A stretch of 64,000 nt of DNA. It comes from Polaromonas sp. (lineage in GTDB: Bacteria; Pseudomonadota; Gammaproteobacteria; Burkholderiales; Burkholderiaceae_C). Below, in pieces: positions 26,570-35,232 of the stretch; position 1 is the first letter of the stretch, and each line of letters begins with the position of its first letter. The notes below the pieces were generated by a model. The model saw only the letters and a program-made list of their open reading frames with translations. It searched no databases and was not told the origin of the DNA. Location: the NCBI RefSeq assembly GCF_030680935.1, contig NZ_JAUXUP010000004.1:1-64000 (forward strand), read 5' to 3'. Made by a program: the position numbers and the translations under genes.

Positions 26570-27730
26570 GTGGCCGTTATTACCAACATCGAAGACCTGC
26601 GCATCCTTGCCCAGAAACGCGTGCCGCGCATGTTTTACGACTACGCCGATTCCGGCTCGTGGACCGAAAGCACCTACCGCGCCAACTCGGACGATTTTCA
26701 GAAAATCAAGCTGCGCCAGCGCGTGGCGGTCAACATGGAAAACCGCAGCACGGCCACCAAAATGGTGGGCGTGGACGTCAAGATGCCCGTCGCCATCGCG
26801 CCTGTGGGGCTGACGGGCATGCAACATGCCGACGGCGAGATCAAGGCCGCGCGGGCTGCTGAAAAGTTTGGCATTCCCTTCATGCTCTCGACCATGAGCA
26901 TCTGCTCCATCGAGGATGTGGCCGCCCATACCACGGCGCCCTTCTGGTTTCAGCTGTACATGATGCGCGACCGGGAGGCCATGGCCACCATGATTGAGCG
27001 TGCCCGCAAGGCCGGCTGCAATGCCCTGGTGCTCACACTGGACCTGCAGGTGATTGGCCAGCGTCACAAAGACCTGAAAAATGGCCTGACGGCCCCACCC
27101 CGGCCCACCCTGGCCAACATCATCAACCTCATGACCAAGCCGCGCTGGTGCCTGGGCATGGCCGGCACGCGCCGCCACACCTTCCGCAATCTGGTCGGGC
27201 ATGTCAAAGGCGTGAGCGACATGCGCTCGCTGGCGGCGTGGACCAATGAGCAGTTCGACCCGCGCCTGTCATGGGCCGATGTGGCCTGGGTCAAGGAACG
27301 CTGGGGCGGCAAACTCATTCTCAAGGGCATCCAGGATGTGGAAGACGCGAAGCTGGCGGTGCAAAGCGGCGCCGATGCCATCGTGGTCAGCAACCATGGC
27401 GGGCGCCAGCTCGACGGCGCGCAGTCCAGCATCGAGGCCCTGCCAGCCATCGTGGCTGCGGTGGGTTCACAGATCGAGGTCTGGATGGACGGGGGCATCC
27501 GCTCCGGCCAGGACGTGCTCAAGGCCTGGGCCCTGGGTGCACGCGGTACGCTGATCGGGCGCGCCATGGTGTACGGCCTGGGCGCCATGGGTGAAGCGGG
27601 CGTCACCAAGGCGCTGCAGATCATCCACAAAGAGCTGGACATCACCATGGCTTTTTGCGGCCACACCAACATCGAGACGGTGGACAAGGGCATTTTGCTG
27701 CCCGGCACCTACCCCCTCACTTCCCCTTGA
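26570..27730 (+). CDS. lldD: FMN-dependent alpha-hydroxy-acid (L-lactate) dehydrogenase
   Basis: A 386-residue FMN enzyme oxidising an L-2-hydroxyacid, most likely L-lactate. Visible: FYDYADSGSWTESTYRAN near the N-terminus, PVAIAPVGLTGMQH, the active-site SNHGGRQLDGA with catalytic His and Arg, and the phosphate-binding DGGIRSGQDVLKA. I place the start at GTG 26570, behind AGGAGA; the open frame upstream is a by-product of argH. The gene ends 22 bp inside the convergent neighbour. Glycolate oxidase or mandelate dehydrogenase activities cannot be ruled out. Confidence 0.88.
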   Translation: MAVITNIEDLRILAQKRVPRMFYDYADSGSWTESTYRANSDDFQKIKLRQRVAVNMENRSTATKMVGVDVKMPVAIAPVGLTGMQHADGEIKAARAAEKFGIPFMLSTMSICSIEDVAAHTTAPFWFQLYMMRDREAMATMIERARKAGCNALVLTLDLQVIGQRHKDLKNGLTAPPRPTLANIINLMTKPRWCLGMAGTRRHTFRNLVGHVKGVSDMRSLAAWTNEQFDPRLSWADVAWVKERWGGKLILKGIQDVEDAKLAVQSGADAIVVSNHGGRQLDGAQSSIEALPAIVAAVGSQIEVWMDGGIRSGQDVLKAWALGARGTLIGRAMVYGLGAMGEAGVTKALQIIHKELDITMAFCGHTNIETVDKGILLPGTYPLTSP

Positions 27731-29031
27731 GCCGGGGCGGGCTGGCCTTCGCTGAAGTCTTCGCCCAGCACACCTGCCGATGTATTGACCGCTTCCAGCG
27801 CCAGTTTTTCAGCCCGGTTCATGGCGCCCACGGCATGGATGCTGGTGCCTGAAATACGCACCAGGCCTATGCCTATCGAGGGCTCGAAGTCGTGGCGGTT
27901 CTGCTCTTCGCCGACCGTCACGGGTTTGCGCAACTCATACAACAAACGGGCCGCCAGCAACTCGCTGCGCCGGGGGTCCTGGACGGCTGACACCACCAGC
28001 ATGAAGCAACGCGGGTGGTACAGGCCCACCACGTTGCGAAAGCCCACAATGCGGCGGATACGCGCCATCAGCGTCACCAGAATCTGCTGATCGACGCCAT
28101 GACCTGCCACTTCCCCAAGCTCATACAGGTTGGCAATACTGATGGCTGCCACCACACACGATCTGCCTACCCGCGAGCTGCGCCACAAGGCATCTTCGAC
28201 ATGAGGAACCAGGCGCGAGCCAAGCGTCATGTTGCCACCCAAATCCGGTTGGGCCTTACTTTGCGCCAGCCGCTTGAGTTTGCGCAACTCGCGGTTGCGC
28301 TGCAAAGTCAGGGCAATCACGATCAAAAAGTAGCCAATGGTGCAGACCGCCGTGAAGGCCCACAGGTACGGCCCCGCCGCCTGCAGGCCTTCTGAATAAA
28401 GCCCGCTCACCATGCCGGCCAGGCAAATGCAGGCCACCACCATCCAGCGCGCCAGGCCATCGCCCAGCGTGAAACAACGCACCGCGACAATGCCTGCCAA
28501 CAGCACCGACACGGCATTGACCGCAGCCGCAGTCCCAATCAGCTGCGTCGCCTGCAAGTCGGTCACAAAGGCCAGGACAGCGAGAATGACGGCTGCCAGC
28601 ACCAGCGCCAGTGCGCCGCCCGTCACCGTCCAGTGAATCAGCCGGTCGTCCCGCGCAACGCCTACCCAGACCCCCAGGTAAGTCAGCGCCAGCGCGCCGC
28701 TGAGCGGGCCGAAGGACGCCCTGATAGGCAGCAGCAGCTCTGCGCTGAGAGCAGGCACCAGCAGCTCAGGCAGCCTTGTCATCAACACCGACGATCCACC
28801 GGTCAGGAGCAAAAATGCCAGCCCGCGCGCCGCAGGCACAGACCGGCTCACCAACAGGTCAGCCCCCGCCACAACAGCCAACAGTAAAATCGCGCCCGTC
28901 ATGGCCGACCAGATGGCGAGCTCCCATTGCGTCGCAATATTCAAGACCGATCCGTCCTTTGCTTTTGCCGCGTGAGGATTGCCAGCGTGCCGCACAAGAT
29001 GCGCTCGCTTGAAACACAGCCGAGACGCCAT
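27709..29031 (-). CDS. Membrane protein with degenerate GGDEF domain
   Basis: A 440-residue protein with about six to seven hydrophobic helices over residues 30-240, then a cytoplasmic domain with diguanylate-cyclase-like spacing: DALWRSSRVGRSCVVAAISIANL, then RIRRIVGFRNVVGLYHPRCFMLVV and FEPSIGIGLVRI. Where active enzymes have GGDEF, this protein has YHPRC, so cyclase activity is not expected; it may bind nucleotide or be a sensor partner. Start choice is uncertain: ATG 29031, or a later codon near LNIATQWELAIW. The 3' end overlaps lldD by 22 bp, convergently. Confidence 0.65.
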   Translation of the reverse strand: MASRLCFKRAHLVRHAGNPHAAKAKDGSVLNIATQWELAIWSAMTGAILLLAVVAGADLLVSRSVPAARGLAFLLLTGGSSVLMTRLPELLVPALSAELLLPIRASFGPLSGALALTYLGVWVGVARDDRLIHWTVTGGALALVLAAVILAVLAFVTDLQATQLIGTAAAVNAVSVLLAGIVAVRCFTLGDGLARWMVVACICLAGMVSGLYSEGLQAAGPYLWAFTAVCTIGYFLIVIALTLQRNRELRKLKRLAQSKAQPDLGGNMTLGSRLVPHVEDALWRSSRVGRSCVVAAISIANLYELGEVAGHGVDQQILVTLMARIRRIVGFRNVVGLYHPRCFMLVVSAVQDPRRSELLAARLLYELRKPVTVGEEQNRHDFEPSIGIGLVRISGTSIHAVGAMNRAEKLALEAVNTSAGVLGEDFSEGQPAPAQGEVRG

Positions 29032-29182
29032 TCATTCTACGATTAGTTACAAATTGAACGCCTGACCAATTGGGCGCCCTTGGCGATAACAGTCATGCGG
29101 CCTCCCGAAGCTGCGGCCGGATAAATCCCGCTCCCCCCTGTAGCGCGCAACTGCCGGTGAGTGGCAGCGCTATGCTTGTGGG

Positions 29183-30448
29183 GTGAGCCCTGTTCCCTCC
29201 TCCCCCACCGTACCCGCCAAAGTGCGCCGTGTGGCCCACCTGGACATGGACGCCTTTTTTGCGTCTATCGAGTTGCTGCGTTACCCGCAGCTCAAGGGCC
29301 TGCCGGTCGTCATTGGCGGGGGCCGCCGCCAGGTGGACGATGCCCTGCTGGAAGGCCAGCCCGGGCGGGCCTTGCGTTTTATTCCAGTGGCGGACTTTCC
29401 GCGACTCAAGGACTATGTGGGCCGGGGTGTGATCACCACCGCCACCTACGCTGCGCGGCAATTTGGCGTGGGATCGGCCATGGGCATGATGAAGGCCGCC
29501 AGACTCTGCCCGCAGGCGATCGTGCTGCCGGTGGACTTTGAGGAGGTGCGTAAATACTCGCGCCTGTTCAAAAGCACCATCACCGGGATTGCGCCGCAGA
29601 TGGAAGACCGTGGCGTGGACGAGGTGTACATCGAGTTCACCGACGTGCCAGGCGGCCAGCGTGAAGGCGGCCGGGTACTGGCGCGCCTGATCCAGAAAGA
29701 GATTTTTGATGTGACCGGTCTGACCTGCTCGGTCGGTGTGGCGCCCAACAAACTGCTGGCCAAGATGGCCAGCGAGTTCAACAAGCCCAAGGGCATCTCG
29801 GTGGTTTATGAGGCCGATCTGCAGGAAAAGATCTGGCCCCTGCATGTGCGCAAGATCAACGGCATAGGTCCCAAGGCCGGTGAAAAACTGGCGGCGTTGC
29901 AAATCCAGACCATTGGCGAGCTGGCGGCGCAGGACCCGGGCTTTCTGATCCAGCACTTCGGCAAGGCCACAGGCGCCTGGATGCATGAGGCCGCCTGGGG
30001 CCGCGATGAGCGCCCGGTGGTGACTGAAAGCGAGCCGGTCTCCATCAGCCGCGAGACCACTTTTGAGCGCGACCTGCATGCGGTGCGCGACCGGGCCGAG
30101 CTTGGCGCCATCTTTACCCACCTGTGCGAAAAACTGGCCGACGACCTGCAGCGCAAAGGCTACGTGGCCAAAACGATTGGCATCAAGCTGCGGTATGACG
30201 ATTTCAAAATTGCCACACGCGACCAGACGGTAGAGGCCTTCACCGCAGACGGACCCACCATCCGGAAAATCGCCGGCTTGTGCCTGAAGCGGGTACCGCT
30301 GCAAAAGCGGCTGCGGCTGCTGGGCGTGCGGGCGGCGACGCTGGCCAGGGCCGGTGAAGCCCCAGTTGATGAGTCAAAAAGGCCTCCAGCCCTTTCCCTG
30401 CCTGCGCAAGCAGCTACTGAATTTATAGCAACTGACCAGTTGTTTTAG
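29183..30448 (+). CDS. dinB: DNA polymerase IV (Y-family translesion polymerase)
   Basis: A 421-residue Y-family polymerase. Catalytic blocks are HLDMDAFFASIE (Asp about 21), YSRLFKSTITGIAP, DRGVDEVYIEFTD (Asp-Glu pair about 145-146) and the HhH region KINGIGPKAGEKL, plus the little-finger domain to about 385. The start is GTG 29183. The last 20 or so residues (SKRPPALSLPAQAATEFIAT...) are encoded by a copy of the dispersed repeat and are not conserved. No LexA box is visible upstream. It lacks a clear canonical beta-clamp motif at the end other than the final QLF. Confidence 0.93.
   Translation: MSPVPSSPTVPAKVRRVAHLDMDAFFASIELLRYPQLKGLPVVIGGGRRQVDDALLEGQPGRALRFIPVADFPRLKDYVGRGVITTATYAARQFGVGSAMGMMKAARLCPQAIVLPVDFEEVRKYSRLFKSTITGIAPQMEDRGVDEVYIEFTDVPGGQREGGRVLARLIQKEIFDVTGLTCSVGVAPNKLLAKMASEFNKPKGISVVYEADLQEKIWPLHVRKINGIGPKAGEKLAALQIQTIGELAAQDPGFLIQHFGKATGAWMHEAAWGRDERPVVTESEPVSISRETTFERDLHAVRDRAELGAIFTHLCEKLADDLQRKGYVAKTIGIKLRYDDFKIATRDQTVEAFTADGPTIRKIAGLCLKRVPLQKRLRLLGVRAATLARAGEAPVDESKRPPALSLPAQAATEFIATDQLF
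30381..30429 (-). repeat. Dispersed ~50-bp repeat, copy encoding the DinB C-terminal tail
   Basis: On the plus strand it reads GGCCTCCAGCCCTTTCCCTG and ends CAGCTACTGAATTTATAGC. It is the reverse orientation of the copy at 3693. It is in frame and encodes PPALSLPAQAATEFIA. The hemD copy encodes the related QAATDLIA, i.e. the same strand and frame of the repeat. Confidence 0.78.
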
Positions 30449-30494
30449 CCGCAGCTGATCTGCCTGCGCCCGCAGGCTGGCAGCCGTCAGCCCC

Positions 30495-30920
30495 CTATTT
30501 GAGTGTGGCGAGCCAGGCAATCAGGTCGGCCCGCTCCTGCGCATCCTCCACCTGAAAGCCCATGCGCTGCCCCGCCACCAGGTCTTCCGGGTCCTGTAGC
30601 CACGCATTGAGGGTTTGCGGCGTCCAGCGCAGCCGGGACTGCGCCATCTCATCCGAATATTTGTAGCCCTTGAGGCTACCGACCCGGCGCCCCATCACAC
30701 CGCGATGCGCCGGGCCGATCTTGTTGCTGTCCACCGCATGACAGGCGGTGCAGCGCGCCTGGTACAGCGACTGGCCCTTGAGCACATCCCCCGGCGGCGG
30801 GGTCTGCCAGTTACGCGGGCCGAGGTTGGCCTGTGCCAACAAAGGCCCCGCCAGAAGGCAGAAGGCCGCCGCGGCCAGCCTGCCTGGCCACGGGGAAGTT
30901 GGGGTGCGATCAACGTGCAT
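30495..30920 (-). CDS. Small class I c-type cytochrome
   Basis: A 141-residue exported cytochrome: signal peptide (AAAAFCLLAGPLLAQA, cleavage near residue 31), haem motif CTACH at about 57-61 with GQSLYQARCTACHAV, then GPAHRGVMGRRVGSLKGY, and a Met ligand candidate in GQRMGF. This is the usual cytochrome c550/c2-type soluble electron carrier of the periplasm. It is transcribed divergently from the DUF3034/trHb/cupredoxin genes, a common neighbourhood for redox functions. Confidence 0.88.
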   Translation of the reverse strand: MHVDRTPTSPWPGRLAAAAFCLLAGPLLAQANLGPRNWQTPPPGDVLKGQSLYQARCTACHAVDSNKIGPAHRGVMGRRVGSLKGYKYSDEMAQSRLRWTPQTLNAWLQDPEDLVAGQRMGFQVEDAQERADLIAWLATLK

Positions 30921-31074
30921 GCAGTGATTTACGCAGCCCCGCCCGGGGCGGATTCAGTCCCGCGCCAAAACAGTGCAAAAAATAGTTGAATCCAGCTGCC
31001 TATCAGGGCCGTATCAGAGGGGCTACCTTTTCTTACATTATTTCGGCCGCGTGCCGCCACCCGGAGTCCAGACC

Positions 31075-32004
31075 ATGAAATTTTCTCCTTCCCTGCTCGC
31101 TGCCAGCGCCACCCTGCTGTGTGCCGGCGCCAGTCTGTCCGCCCACGCCGAAACCGGCAAGCTGCTGCTCACCGGTGGTGTCAGCAGTATTGACGGCGCA
31201 GCGGGCGGCGGCCTGACCCCCTGGGCGGTGATTGGCAGCAACGCCACGGAGGGTGAAATCGGCGGTACCGCCTTTGTCACCACCGCCCGCACCAAAGACT
31301 ACGGCCTGAATGTCGTCGGCGCCTCGGTCGGCATCAACGACCGTTATGAGTTGTCGGTGGCCCAGCAGGACTTCAAAACCGGCATCACGGGCCGAGGGCT
31401 GGGCCTGCCGGGCCTGCACCTGAAGCAGACGATTGTGGGCGCCAAGGTACGCGTCGCAGGCGACGCGGTGCTCGACGCCGACACCCTGATGCCGCAAGTG
31501 GCGGTGGGTGTGGAATACAAAACGCTGGGGTCAACCGGGCTGGACGGCACCTTGCGCACGCTGGGCGCCAAGCGTGAAGGTGTGGACCTGTATGTCAGCG
31601 CCACCAAGCTGTTTCTGGGCCAAAGCCTGCTGGTCAACGGGACCTTGCGCGCCACCAAGGCCAACCAGAACGGCCTGCTCGGCTACGGCGCCACCCTGGG
31701 CGGCGGCAGCAACAACAGCTACAGCCTGCAGCCGGAATTCTCGGTCGCCTACCTGATCAGCAAAAACGTCGCCGTAGGCGCCGAATACCGCTTCATGCGC
31801 AACAAGCTGGAGACCGCTGGCCGCGCCGCCGGTCTGGGCAATGGCCTGCGCTCGGAAGACTGGAAAGACATCTTTATTGCCTGGGCACCGAATAAAAACG
31901 TTTCGGTCACGCTGGCCTATGTGGATCTGGGCGTGATCGTGCCGGCCACCACGGCCAGCCGCAAGCAGACGGGTTATTACCTGTCGGCCCAGCTGGCCTT
32001 CTGA
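31075..32004 (+). CDS. DUF3034 family outer-membrane protein
   Basis: A 309-residue exported protein (signal peptide about 1-22: LLAASATLLCAGASLSAHA). The mature part starts with KLLLTGGVSSIDGAAGGGLTP and shows alternating hydrophobic/polar beta-strand patterns, ending in a C-terminal aromatic (QLAF), as in outer-membrane barrels. These are DUF3034 traits. The start ATG 31075 was chosen because the signal peptide begins there. It leads the operon-like series with the truncated haemoglobin and cupredoxin. The specific substrate is unknown. Confidence 0.8.
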   Translation: MKFSPSLLAASATLLCAGASLSAHAETGKLLLTGGVSSIDGAAGGGLTPWAVIGSNATEGEIGGTAFVTTARTKDYGLNVVGASVGINDRYELSVAQQDFKTGITGRGLGLPGLHLKQTIVGAKVRVAGDAVLDADTLMPQVAVGVEYKTLGSTGLDGTLRTLGAKREGVDLYVSATKLFLGQSLLVNGTLRATKANQNGLLGYGATLGGGSNNSYSLQPEFSVAYLISKNVAVGAEYRFMRNKLETAGRAAGLGNGLRSEDWKDIFIAWAPNKNVSVTLAYVDLGVIVPATTASRKQTGYYLSAQLAF

Positions 32005-32041
32005 CCGGAACTCCTCTTCAAATATTTAAAAAGGAACTGAC

Positions 32042-32485
32042 ATGAAAAAATCCCTGATATCCCTCATGATTGCAACGTCCGGCCTGCTGATGGCAGGTAC
32101 CTCTTTTGCCCAGACTGCGCCGCAAAACGACCAGCTCTACAAGGCCTTTGGCGAAAAAGCCGGCCTGGTCACGCTGATGGACGACTTCATGGTCCGTCTG
32201 CTGGCCGACCCGCGCACCGGCCCGCACTTCAAGCCAGCCAACCAGGACCGCGTGAAAGAGCAGCTGGTGGACCAGTTGTGTTCGCTCTCCGGTGGTCCCT
32301 GCGTCTACAAGGGCGCCGACATGAAAAGCGCGCATGCCAACCTGGACATCAAGAAGTCGGACTTCAACGCGCTGGTCGAGGTCTTGCAGCAAAGCATGGA
32401 CGCCAAGGGCATTCCCTTCCGCACCCAAAACCAGATGCTGGCCCTGCTGGCCCCCATGCACCGCGATACGATCACGGTACGCTGA
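32042..32485 (+). CDS. Exported group-1 truncated haemoglobin
   Basis: A 147-residue protein with a clear Sec signal (MKKSLISLMIATSGLLMAGTSFAQT, cleaved near residue 23). Then comes a truncated-globin fold: LYKAFGEKAGLVTLMDDFM, RVKEQLVDQLCSLSGGP, and the proximal-His helix MKSAHANLDIKKSDFNALVE. Most group-1 globins are cytoplasmic, so an exported one is unusual. It may bind O2/NO or haem in the periplasm next to cytochrome c and the cupredoxin. It is 37 bp downstream of the DUF3034 gene, with AAGGAAC before the ATG. Confidence 0.88.
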   Translation: MKKSLISLMIATSGLLMAGTSFAQTAPQNDQLYKAFGEKAGLVTLMDDFMVRLLADPRTGPHFKPANQDRVKEQLVDQLCSLSGGPCVYKGADMKSAHANLDIKKSDFNALVEVLQQSMDAKGIPFRTQNQMLALLAPMHRDTITVR

Positions 32486-32513
32486 CCCAACCCTTTTTAA
32501 CCGGTACGACCCC

Positions 32514-33164
32514 ATGAACAAAACCCTGATCTCCCTGGCGCTTTGCGCCCTGTCCAGTTATGCAGCAGCTGGCAACCTGCAAGTGCTGGTGCTGGACAAG
32601 GAAGGCAAGCCGGTGGCTGATGCCGTGGTGGTGGTGGTGCCGGTGAACAAAGGCGCGCCCAAGGCAAGCCTGCCGATGCAGGTGACCATCAGCCAGGAAA
32701 AAATGCGCTTTGTTCCGGCGGTGAGTGTGGTGGGCGTGGGTGCCAAGGCTTCTTTTGTCAACAACGACCCCTGGGAGCACCATGTGCGGGCCTCGGCTGC
32801 TGGTATTGCGCAATTCAGCACCGCCACCAGTGGTGGCTTTGAGCTGCGCATTGACGGCAAGCCGGATGGCAAGCCGGGCAAGGCCGCTGACGCCGTGTTT
32901 GAAAAGGCCGGGGCCGTGCTGCTGGGTTGCCATATCCATGGCTCCATGCGTGGCCATGTCTATGTCAGCGACTCGCCCTGGACCCTGCTGACCGGAGCCG
33001 ACGGCATCGCCAACCTGGAGCAGATTCCCGACGGGGCTGCCCAGATCAAGGTCTGGCATGCCGATCAGCTGATTGACATCAGCCCCGTACAGACCAACAT
33101 CACCGCGGCACCGGGCAAAGCCAGCATGCAGTTAAGCGTGGTGCCGCGCCGGCGAAGGATCTAG
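32514..33164 (+). CDS. Exported cupredoxin-like protein (methylamine-utilisation type)
   Basis: A 216-residue secreted protein with a signal peptide (MNKTLISLALCALSSYAAA). A cupredoxin domain has likely type-1 copper ligands: His in DPWEHHVRAS, then Cys-x-x-His-x-x-Met in GCHIHGSMRGHVYV. A carboxyl-terminal carboxypeptidase-regulatory-like beta region follows (GIANLEQIPDGAAQIKVWHA). It is often annotated 'methylamine utilization protein' in betaproteobacteria without proof. The start is ATG 32514; the gene follows the truncated globin by 28 bp and probably shares its transcript. Confidence 0.83.
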   Translation: MNKTLISLALCALSSYAAAGNLQVLVLDKEGKPVADAVVVVVPVNKGAPKASLPMQVTISQEKMRFVPAVSVVGVGAKASFVNNDPWEHHVRASAAGIAQFSTATSGGFELRIDGKPDGKPGKAADAVFEKAGAVLLGCHIHGSMRGHVYVSDSPWTLLTGADGIANLEQIPDGAAQIKVWHADQLIDISPVQTNITAAPGKASMQLSVVPRRRRI

Positions 33165-33227
33165 TCACGTCAAGCCCGCCCCGACAGCGATTTGTCAGGG
33201 CGGCAGAAGTCCATATACTCGGGCCGC

Positions 33228-33842
33228 ATGAAACCCGACTCTGCCCTGGACGCCCGCAGCCTGGAGACACTGATCGCCGCCGCCGCGCAGGGCGACCATG
33301 CCTGCTTTGCCGAAATCTACCAGCGCACCCACACGCATCTGTTTGGCGTTGCCGTTCGTATATTGGGGCAAGGACAGGCGGCCGAAGATGCGCTGCAAGA
33401 GGCTTATGTGAGTATCTGGAAAAGTGCCGGCAATTACCGCAGTGAGGTGGGCGGGCAAAACATTCAGGCGATGACCTGGCTGATTGCCATCGTTCGCAAC
33501 AAGGCGCTGGACGGCTACCGCGCGCGCGCGCGGCGCAAGGAGAACGAGTTGCCTGAATCAGGCGACGTCGATGAAGATGAGGTGCAGGCCAGCGGCAACC
33601 CGGCGCCCAGCGCCATGCAGTTGCTGGAGCAGGCGAGCCAGGCCCTGCACATCGAGGGCTGCATGAACTCCCTCGATGGCAGTCATCGCCAAAGCCTGGC
33701 GCTGGCCTATTACCAGGGCTTGAGCCATACCGAAGTGGCCGCACAAATGGGCGCACCCCTCGGCTCTGTCAAAGCCTGGATACGTCGTGGGCTGGAAAAG
33801 CTCAAGGGCTGCCTGGCTGCGCAAGGGGTGGTGGCGTCATGA
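33228..33842 (+). CDS. ECF-type RNA polymerase sigma factor
   Basis: A 204-residue sigma-70 family ECF factor. Region 2 has FAEIYQRTHTHLFGVAVRIL, AAEDALQEAYVSIWK and AMTWLIAIVRNKALDGYR; region 4 has HRQSLALAYYQGLSHTEVA and GSVKAWIRRGLEKLK, with a helix-turn-helix. The start at ATG 33228 gives a standard N-terminus; the upstream 36-bp extension has no RBS. The 4-bp overlap with the downstream anti-sigma gene shows coupling. Its regulon may include the cluster around it (inference). Confidence 0.9.
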   Translation: MKPDSALDARSLETLIAAAAQGDHACFAEIYQRTHTHLFGVAVRILGQGQAAEDALQEAYVSIWKSAGNYRSEVGGQNIQAMTWLIAIVRNKALDGYRARARRKENELPESGDVDEDEVQASGNPAPSAMQLLEQASQALHIEGCMNSLDGSHRQSLALAYYQGLSHTEVAAQMGAPLGSVKAWIRRGLEKLKGCLAAQGVVAS

Positions 33843-34579
33843 AATACACCCACCCCGCCCTGCTGGACCACCTCGCATCAACCCACGTGCTGGGTACCTT
33901 GACGGGCGGCGCACGGCGCCGTTTTGAGCGTTTGCAGCGCGACCGCTCGGATGTGCGTGCTTTGGTCACGCAATGGGAAGCCCGCCTGGGCCAGCTGACC
34001 GTGTCCGTGCCCGCGCAGCAGCCCTCAGCACAACTGTGGAAGTCCATTGCAGCCCGCACGCAGCCGGCGGCAAGCGTCGACTATGCCTCTGCACGCGGCT
34101 GGCTGGGCTGGCTCGAGCCGGCCGGATTCGGCTTTGGCGGCCTTGCCGCCGGCGTGATTGCCGCCAGCCTTGTATTTGTCACGGTACCGGGTATCTTTGT
34201 ATCCAGCGACCAGATCGCCATGCGCAGCGGTGAAAAACTGCCGCAAAGTTATGTCGGCCTGCTGACCGATGCCCAGGGCAACGGCAAGCTGCTGGTCAGT
34301 TCATTGCGCCACGGCAAAACCATGACGGTCAAGGTCATAGGCCCTATCACGCCGCCCGCCAGCGGCAGACTGGTGTTGTGGGCGCTGCCCGCCAGCGGCC
34401 CGGCCTTTGTACTGGGGCCGGTGCCCGCCAGCGGTTCAGCTGTGTCCATGTTGCCCGACACCTCGGAGAAACTGCTGTCCAAGGTCGGCAAGCTGGTGGT
34501 CACGCTGGAGACTGATGCCAGCCCGGCAGCCCCGAGTGCCAACGTCGTGTTCAGCGGCAATTGCGCCAAATTGTGGTGA
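33839..34579 (+). CDS. Anti-sigma factor (RskA-type), membrane-anchored
   Basis: A 246-residue protein with an N-terminal cytosolic part (HPALLDHLASTHVLGTLTGG, then RRFERLQRDRSDV), one transmembrane helix (about 95-118: FGFGGLAAGVIAASLVFVTV) and a periplasmic RskA_C-like domain (GKTMTVKVIG, LVLWALPASGPAFVLG). It is the usual partner of the preceding ECF sigma, whose stop overlaps its start by 4 bp. No zinc-binding ZAS motif is seen. It likely holds the sigma factor inactive at the membrane until a periplasmic signal arrives. Confidence 0.85.
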   Translation: MKYTHPALLDHLASTHVLGTLTGGARRRFERLQRDRSDVRALVTQWEARLGQLTVSVPAQQPSAQLWKSIAARTQPAASVDYASARGWLGWLEPAGFGFGGLAAGVIAASLVFVTVPGIFVSSDQIAMRSGEKLPQSYVGLLTDAQGNGKLLVSSLRHGKTMTVKVIGPITPPASGRLVLWALPASGPAFVLGPVPASGSAVSMLPDTSEKLLSKVGKLVVTLETDASPAAPSANVVFSGNCAKLW

Positions 34580-34698
34580 AGCGGCGCGGCAGGTCATCAA
34601 TAAGCGAGTTCACTGCATCCGTTTCCCGATTTCGCTCGTTTGTCCTGGGTGCTGATCCACAGCGCATCCATCCCACAACATTCGAAAAGGAGTATTCC

Positions 34699-35157
34699 AT
34701 GACCACCACCACCCTTCGCCGCTTCATCACCCTGCCCCTTCTGGGCCTGACCCTGGCTGGCGCTGCTCTGGCTGCCGACTTCCAGTCCACGCCGGTTGAA
34801 AACGCCCGCATGGACGACTTTGCCGCAGGAAAAAAAGCCATGGAAGCCAAAAAATGGGCCGAGGCAGTCAACAGTTTCAACAAGGTCGTCGCGCAAAACC
34901 CGAAAAATGCCGACGCCTGGAACTACCTCGGTTACTCCAGCCGCTGGCTTGGCAAATATGACGAGGCCTTTGCCGCCTACAACAAGGCGCTGACGCTGGA
35001 CCCGAAACACCGGGGTGCGCTGGAATACTCGGGCATCGCCTATCTGAAAACCGGCCAGAAGGCCCAGGCCGAAGCCCAGCTCGCCAAGCTGCAGTCCATC
35101 TGCGCAAGCTGCGAGGAAACCACTGACCTGGCCAAGGCGTTGGCCGCAGCCAAATAA
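34699..35157 (+). CDS. Exported TPR protein
   Basis: A 152-residue protein with a signal peptide (RFITLPLLGLTLAGAALAAD, cleaved near residue 24), then two to three TPR-like units: KWAEAVNSFNKVVAQNPKNA, YDEAFAAYNKALTLDPKHRG and LKTGQKAQAEAQLAKL. A C-terminal C-A-S-C pair (LQSICASCEE) may bind metal or form a disulfide. The start ATG 34699 sits behind AAGGAG. It follows the sigma/anti-sigma pair by 119 bp and could be a regulon target. Function unknown. Confidence 0.82.
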   Translation: MTTTTLRRFITLPLLGLTLAGAALAADFQSTPVENARMDDFAAGKKAMEAKKWAEAVNSFNKVVAQNPKNADAWNYLGYSSRWLGKYDEAFAAYNKALTLDPKHRGALEYSGIAYLKTGQKAQAEAQLAKLQSICASCEETTDLAKALAAAK

Positions 35158-35232
35158 AGTTTGCGCGTGGGGCGCGCGGGCGTTGACAGACGCTTTCTCG
35201 AAACTTACATTGAAGTCTCTGCAGGAGGCTTC

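Noticed and set aside
29032..29182. Possible LexA box upstream of dinB
   Set aside because: No CTGT-N8-ACAG pattern is present in the gap, unlike the clear box at intI.
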